NCBI RefSeq assembly: GCF_048820895.1
Contig: NZ_JBMERQ010000001.1
Location: 868,001-932,000, forward strand
Reading direction: 5' to 3'
Length of the DNA stretch: 64,000 nt
Source: Cribrihabitans_A neustonicus
GTDB lineage: Bacteria > Pseudomonadota > Alphaproteobacteria > Rhodobacterales > Rhodobacteraceae
Shown here: positions 62,301 through 64,000 of the stretch, piece after piece
Layout: every line of letters begins with the position of its first letter
Position numbering within the stretch: the stretch's first letter is position 1
The notes under the pieces: model-generated
The model's database searches: none
The model's input: the letters and a program-made list of their open reading frames with translations, nothing else
Told to the model about the DNA's origin: nothing
Position numbers and translations under genes: made by a program

Positions 62301-62440
62301 GCGGGCGGCTGAACAACCCGAAGTTCGTGGCTTCGGCCCCGGAGGAGGTGGTGGCGGAAGCCAAGGAAAACCTCGCCGCGCGCGAGGAAGAGGAAGCCAA
62401 GCTCACGGAGGCGCTGGCGCGCCTGGCCGAGATCGCCTGA
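59372..62440 (+). CDS. valS: valyl-tRNA synthetase
   Basis: 1022 residues, class I synthetase. HIGH-equivalent PPPNVTGVLHMGHAFNN near 43-59, editing domain (about 190-430) with TTRPETMLGD, KMSKS loop GKKMSKSTGNVIDP near 657-670, anticodon-binding domain (about 720-880) and a C-terminal coiled-coil (about 955-1022; VDAEKARLEKTLGKLAKELGG). ATG 59372 has AGAGGG at good spacing; GTG 59366 and ATG 59378 are alternatives. Charges tRNA-Val and edits threonine. Confidence 0.97.
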   Translation: MAMEKTFNAADAENRLYEAWEKAGCFKAGAHAKPEASAYCIMIPPPNVTGVLHMGHAFNNTLQDILIRWKRMQGFDTLWQPGTDHAGIATQMVVERELAKEGKKRTDFTRPAFLEKVWEWKEKSGGTIVEQLKRLGASCDFSRTAFTMAGAQGDTRVGHENSPNFHDAVIKVFVEMYEKGYIYRGKRLVNWDPHFETAISDLEVENIEVAGHMWHFKYPLANGATYTYVEKDADGNVILEEERDYISIATTRPETMLGDGAVAVHPSDERYAPIVGKLCEIPVGPKEHRRLIPIITDEYPDPDFGSGAVKITGAHDFNDYQVAKRGGIPMYRLMDTRGRMRADGAPYAEDAELAMAVAKGEKTLTEAEADAVNLVPDELRGLDRFEARKLVVEQITGEGLAVMVTETRTDAEGNDTEALVPYVENKPIMQPFGDRSKVVIEPMLTDQWFVDAEKVVGPALDAVRNGKVKIIPESGEKTYYHWLENIEPWCISRQLWWGHQIPVWYIPGEEDWYPICAATEEEAVEKARLQSAEGTEFRIVADQQEAVEILAEQRKLLDTRDEGTIQSFEGPMQVPMFREPDVLDTWFSSGLWPIGTLGWPDETPEMARYFPTSTLVTGQDILFFWVARMMMMQLAVVDQIPFDTVYLHGLVRDAKGKKMSKSTGNVIDPLEIIGEYGADALRFTNAAMGSLGGVLKLDMKRIEGYRNFVTKIWQACSYGDNVIDAFSAERGAEPPAASLPLNRWIIGEVAKLREDVDAAFEAFRFNDAASAMYAFFWGTFCDRYLEFTKPVFQTGDAAAQEETRKVFAWAVDQSLILMHPVMPFVTEELWNVTAGRGYGTGDAAKMLVHADWPAYSAADLVDPEAEREMNWVISVIDSTRSARAQMNVPAGAKVQMLVTEIDDFGRAAWARNEALIKRLARIEDLQEADSLPKGSVVIAVPGASFGMPLADLIDVDAEKARLEKTLGKLAKELGGLRGRLNNPKFVASAPEEVVAEAKENLAAREEEEAKLTEALARLAEIA

Positions 62441-62466
62441 GCCCCTGCCCCTCATTTTTTAGTCGA

Positions 62467-62496
62467 AACGCCCGCCTTTCCGGCGGGCGTTTTTAT
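62467..62496 (+). terminator. Rho-independent terminator of valS
   Basis: Stem AACGCCCGCC/GGCGGGCGTT, loop TTTCC, followed by TTTTATT. Confidence 0.9.
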
Positions 62497-62500
62497 TATG

Positions 62501-62557
62501 GCGCGGAACAAGGCCGAAGGCCGCCGCGCATCGCCGGCGCGCACCCGGGCGGCGGCG
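62501..62557 (+). repeat. dispersed intergenic element R1, left-end copy
   Basis: GCGCGGAACAAGGCCGAAGG then CCGCCGCGCATCGCC and GGCGCGCACCC. The first 42 bp are almost identical to the full copy at 48231 (minus strand), then similarity ends. The following 62558-62726 holds no gene I can support. Confidence 0.7.
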
Positions 62558-62726
62558 TTGCTCGGTCTTCATCGCATCTTTCGCAGAGGAGAAGCCACAG
62601 GTGCGGTCTAACTCGCCGTCAGCGTTAAATCCGGCACGGCGGGGAAAATCCTTGGTACTGCGCCATTGTCTTCGCTGTTAAATTGTACGAGCCTGACGAA
62701 AAGTTAACAAAAAACGGGAGGCTCCC

Positions 62727-63035
62727 ATGCCCGAAGGATCGAAGCCCAAAGGCTATTGGGTGGCGCATGTGGATGTGGACGATATGGAGCGCTACAAGGA
62801 GTATATCGCCGCCAATGCCGCGCCTTTCGCGGAATACGGCGCGCGTTTCCTGGTCCGCGGCGGCCCGCGCGAGCTGCGTGAGGGCGCGTTGCGCGCACGC
62901 ACCGTGGTGATCGAGTTTCCCGATTTCGAAACCGCCAAGGCCTGCTATGATTCAATTGCCTATCAGGACGCGAAAGCCTTGCGCGACCCGGTGTCGACAG
63001 GCGATATGGCGATTATCGAAGGCTACGGCGGCTAG
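62727..63035 (+). CDS. DUF1330 domain-containing protein
   Basis: 102 residues, dimeric alpha-beta barrel family. Starts GYWVAHVDVDDMERYKEYIA (about 8-27) and has RFLVRGGP, then TVVIEFPDFETAKACYDSIAYQDAKALR near 62-89. Function unknown. ATG 62727 after GGGAGGCTCCC. Followed after 36 nt by two TerB-like genes on the same strand. Confidence 0.9.
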   Translation: MPEGSKPKGYWVAHVDVDDMERYKEYIAANAAPFAEYGARFLVRGGPRELREGALRARTVVIEFPDFETAKACYDSIAYQDAKALRDPVSTGDMAIIEGYGG

Positions 63036-63071
63036 CTCTGCCGGGCCGGCTGCACGACCTCAGGAGGCCCC

Positions 63072-63542
63072 ATGCCGCTGCTCAAGAAATTTTTCCAGGC
63101 GTTCCGCCCCTCCGAACCGCCAGCGCTGCCGGATCCGGATGCAGAACTGGCGCTTGGCGCGCTTTTGGTGCGGGTGGCGCAGTCGGACCGGGATTATCAG
63201 CTTGAGGAGATCAGCCTGATCGACCGCATCCTGGCCCGGCTCTATCAGCACAACGCGATCGAGGCTGCCAAGGTGCGCGCTACCTGCGAAAAGCTGCATG
63301 CGGCAGCGCCGGAGACCGACACCTTCGGCCGGCTGATCCGCGAGACCACCGGCCTCGAGGAGCGCCTCGCAGCGCTGGATGCGCTGTGGGAAGTGGTACT
63401 GGCCGACGGCGAGGAACACGCAGGCGAAGTCACGATCCTGGAGGATGCGCGCAAGGCGATGGGGCTCTCTTATGCCGACAGCCAGGCAGCGCGCGCCCGG
63501 GCAATGGAGAAGATGGACCCCGCACCGGAGACGGGCCAGTGA
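63072..63542 (+). CDS. TerB-like (tellurite resistance TerB family) protein
   Basis: 156 residues, all-helical TerB fold: ELALGALLVRVAQSDRDYQLEEISLIDRILARLY (about 25-58) and LAALDALWEVVLADGEEHAGEVTILEDARKAMGLS (about 98-132), the two conserved acidic repeats. Its TGA overlaps the GTG start of the next gene (GTGA). Probable binding or scaffolding role near the membrane; tellurite resistance is not implied without other ter genes. Confidence 0.88.
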   Translation: MPLLKKFFQAFRPSEPPALPDPDAELALGALLVRVAQSDRDYQLEEISLIDRILARLYQHNAIEAAKVRATCEKLHAAAPETDTFGRLIRETTGLEERLAALDALWEVVLADGEEHAGEVTILEDARKAMGLSYADSQAARARAMEKMDPAPETGQ

Positions 63543-63979
63543 TCGCGGCGCTGCTGCAGCGGCTCCTGGAGCCCGCCCCCGCACCGCTGGGCGATGCCGA
63601 TGCGCGGCTGGCGCTGACCGCGCTGCTGGTGCGCATCGCGCGGTCGGATCACAATTACGCCGAAGTTGAAAAGGACCGGATCGACCGCATCCTCGGCACC
63701 CGTTACGGGCTGGAGACGGGCGAGGCGATCCTCCTGCGCGAACAGGCGGAGGCGCTGGAGGCGGAGGCGCCGGACACCGTGCGCTTCACCCGCGCCATCA
63801 AGGAAGCGGTTCCCTTCGAGGACCGCATCGCGGTGATCGAGGCGCTGTGGCAGGTGGCGCTGGCCGACGGACGCCGCGACGCGGGCGAGGACGCGCTGCT
63901 GCGGCTGTCTTCCAATCTCCTCGGAATTTCCGATGTGGAAAGCGCCAGGGCGCGCAAACGGGCGGAGGCTTCCCTTTGA
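63539..63979 (+). CDS. TerB-like protein, tandem paralogue
   Basis: 146 residues, starting with GTG in a GTGA overlap with the upstream gene. RLALTALLVRIARSDHNYAEVEKDRIDRILGTRYG and VIEALWQVALADGRRDAGEDALLRLSSNLLGIS repeat the upstream gene's pattern, so the pair arose by duplication and is probably translated together, perhaps as a heterodimer (inference). The longer in-frame opening from 63386 lies inside the first gene and is rejected. Confidence 0.87.
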   Translation: MIAALLQRLLEPAPAPLGDADARLALTALLVRIARSDHNYAEVEKDRIDRILGTRYGLETGEAILLREQAEALEAEAPDTVRFTRAIKEAVPFEDRIAVIEALWQVALADGRRDAGEDALLRLSSNLLGISDVESARARKRAEASL

Positions 63980-64000
63980 TTGCTCATCTTGCAATGTACG

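Noticed and set aside
63072..63979. Tellurite resistance operon
   Set aside because: Only TerB-like genes present; terC, terD and terZ types are missing in the window.

Overview
The window looks like a chromosome segment from a marine alphaproteobacterium of the Rhodobacterales, Roseobacter group (Leisingera/Phaeobacter/Ruegeria-like). The evidence is the high G+C, the protein families and their order (LiuR-type MerR regulators beside a beta-oxidation cluster, DmdC-type acyl-CoA dehydrogenase, PrpE, AsnC regulator next to putA, Hint-domain and PACE proteins), and short dispersed intergenic repeats. The genus is inferred from memory of homologues, not from a search. I see no phage, insertion sequence, plasmid, CRISPR or secretion-system cluster, so most of the window is ordinary core metabolism.

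Layout. 0.1-4.2 kb: DUF952-pyrD-arsC overlapping genes, then on the other strand a MATE exporter and two translationally coupled hotdog thioesterases. 4.3-13.4 kb: two MerR regulators and a beta-oxidation gene set (DmdC-type dehydrogenase, small protein, LCAD-type dehydrogenase, GST, thiolase, FadJ). 13.7-18 kb: Hint protein, sulfotransferase and EamA exporter on minus; acyl-CoA synthetase on plus. 18-21.2 kb: degenerate M48-like membrane protein, PACE exporter, SPOR protein. 21.4-25 kb: pyrimidine/nucleoside salvage (cdd-deoA-deoB, then upp). 25.2-31.7 kb: malic enzyme, GFA protein, propionyl-CoA synthetase, amidase. 32.5-38.4 kb: NAD kinase, glyA, small proteins, YbfF-like hydrolase, fatty acid hydroxylase, class II aldolase. 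38.4-42.2 kb: LysR regulator, then the queCDEF operon for preQ1 synthesis behind a preQ1-I riboswitch, then tRNA-Leu(UAA). 42.3-50.5 kb: TPR protein, PutR/PutA, rhomboid, GFA, inositol monophosphatase, CurA-type reductase. 50.5-58.8 kb: MetR/metF, thioesterase, DUF2867, DUF2235 hydrolase overlapping a form II CoxL-like subunit, type III PLP decarboxylase with a divergent AsnC regulator. 59.4-64 kb: valS, DUF1330, and two overlapping TerB-like genes.

The most interesting signals are in the non-coding DNA. (1) A 35-nt leader before queC matches the preQ1-I aptamer almost base for base, with a promoter whose predicted start is the first aptamer base. (2) A 60-bp dyad with two TTTGCAAA sites lies upstream of prpE and resembles the ScfR/PccR-RamB operator type. 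(3) An approximately 165-bp intergenic element with inverted-repeat ends occurs as two full and three partial copies. (4) A second palindromic repeat with a CGTGATTTC core occurs four times. (5) A TTACGTAA operator lies between the paired MerR genes. None is proven to be a new system; each is stated with the check that would settle it.
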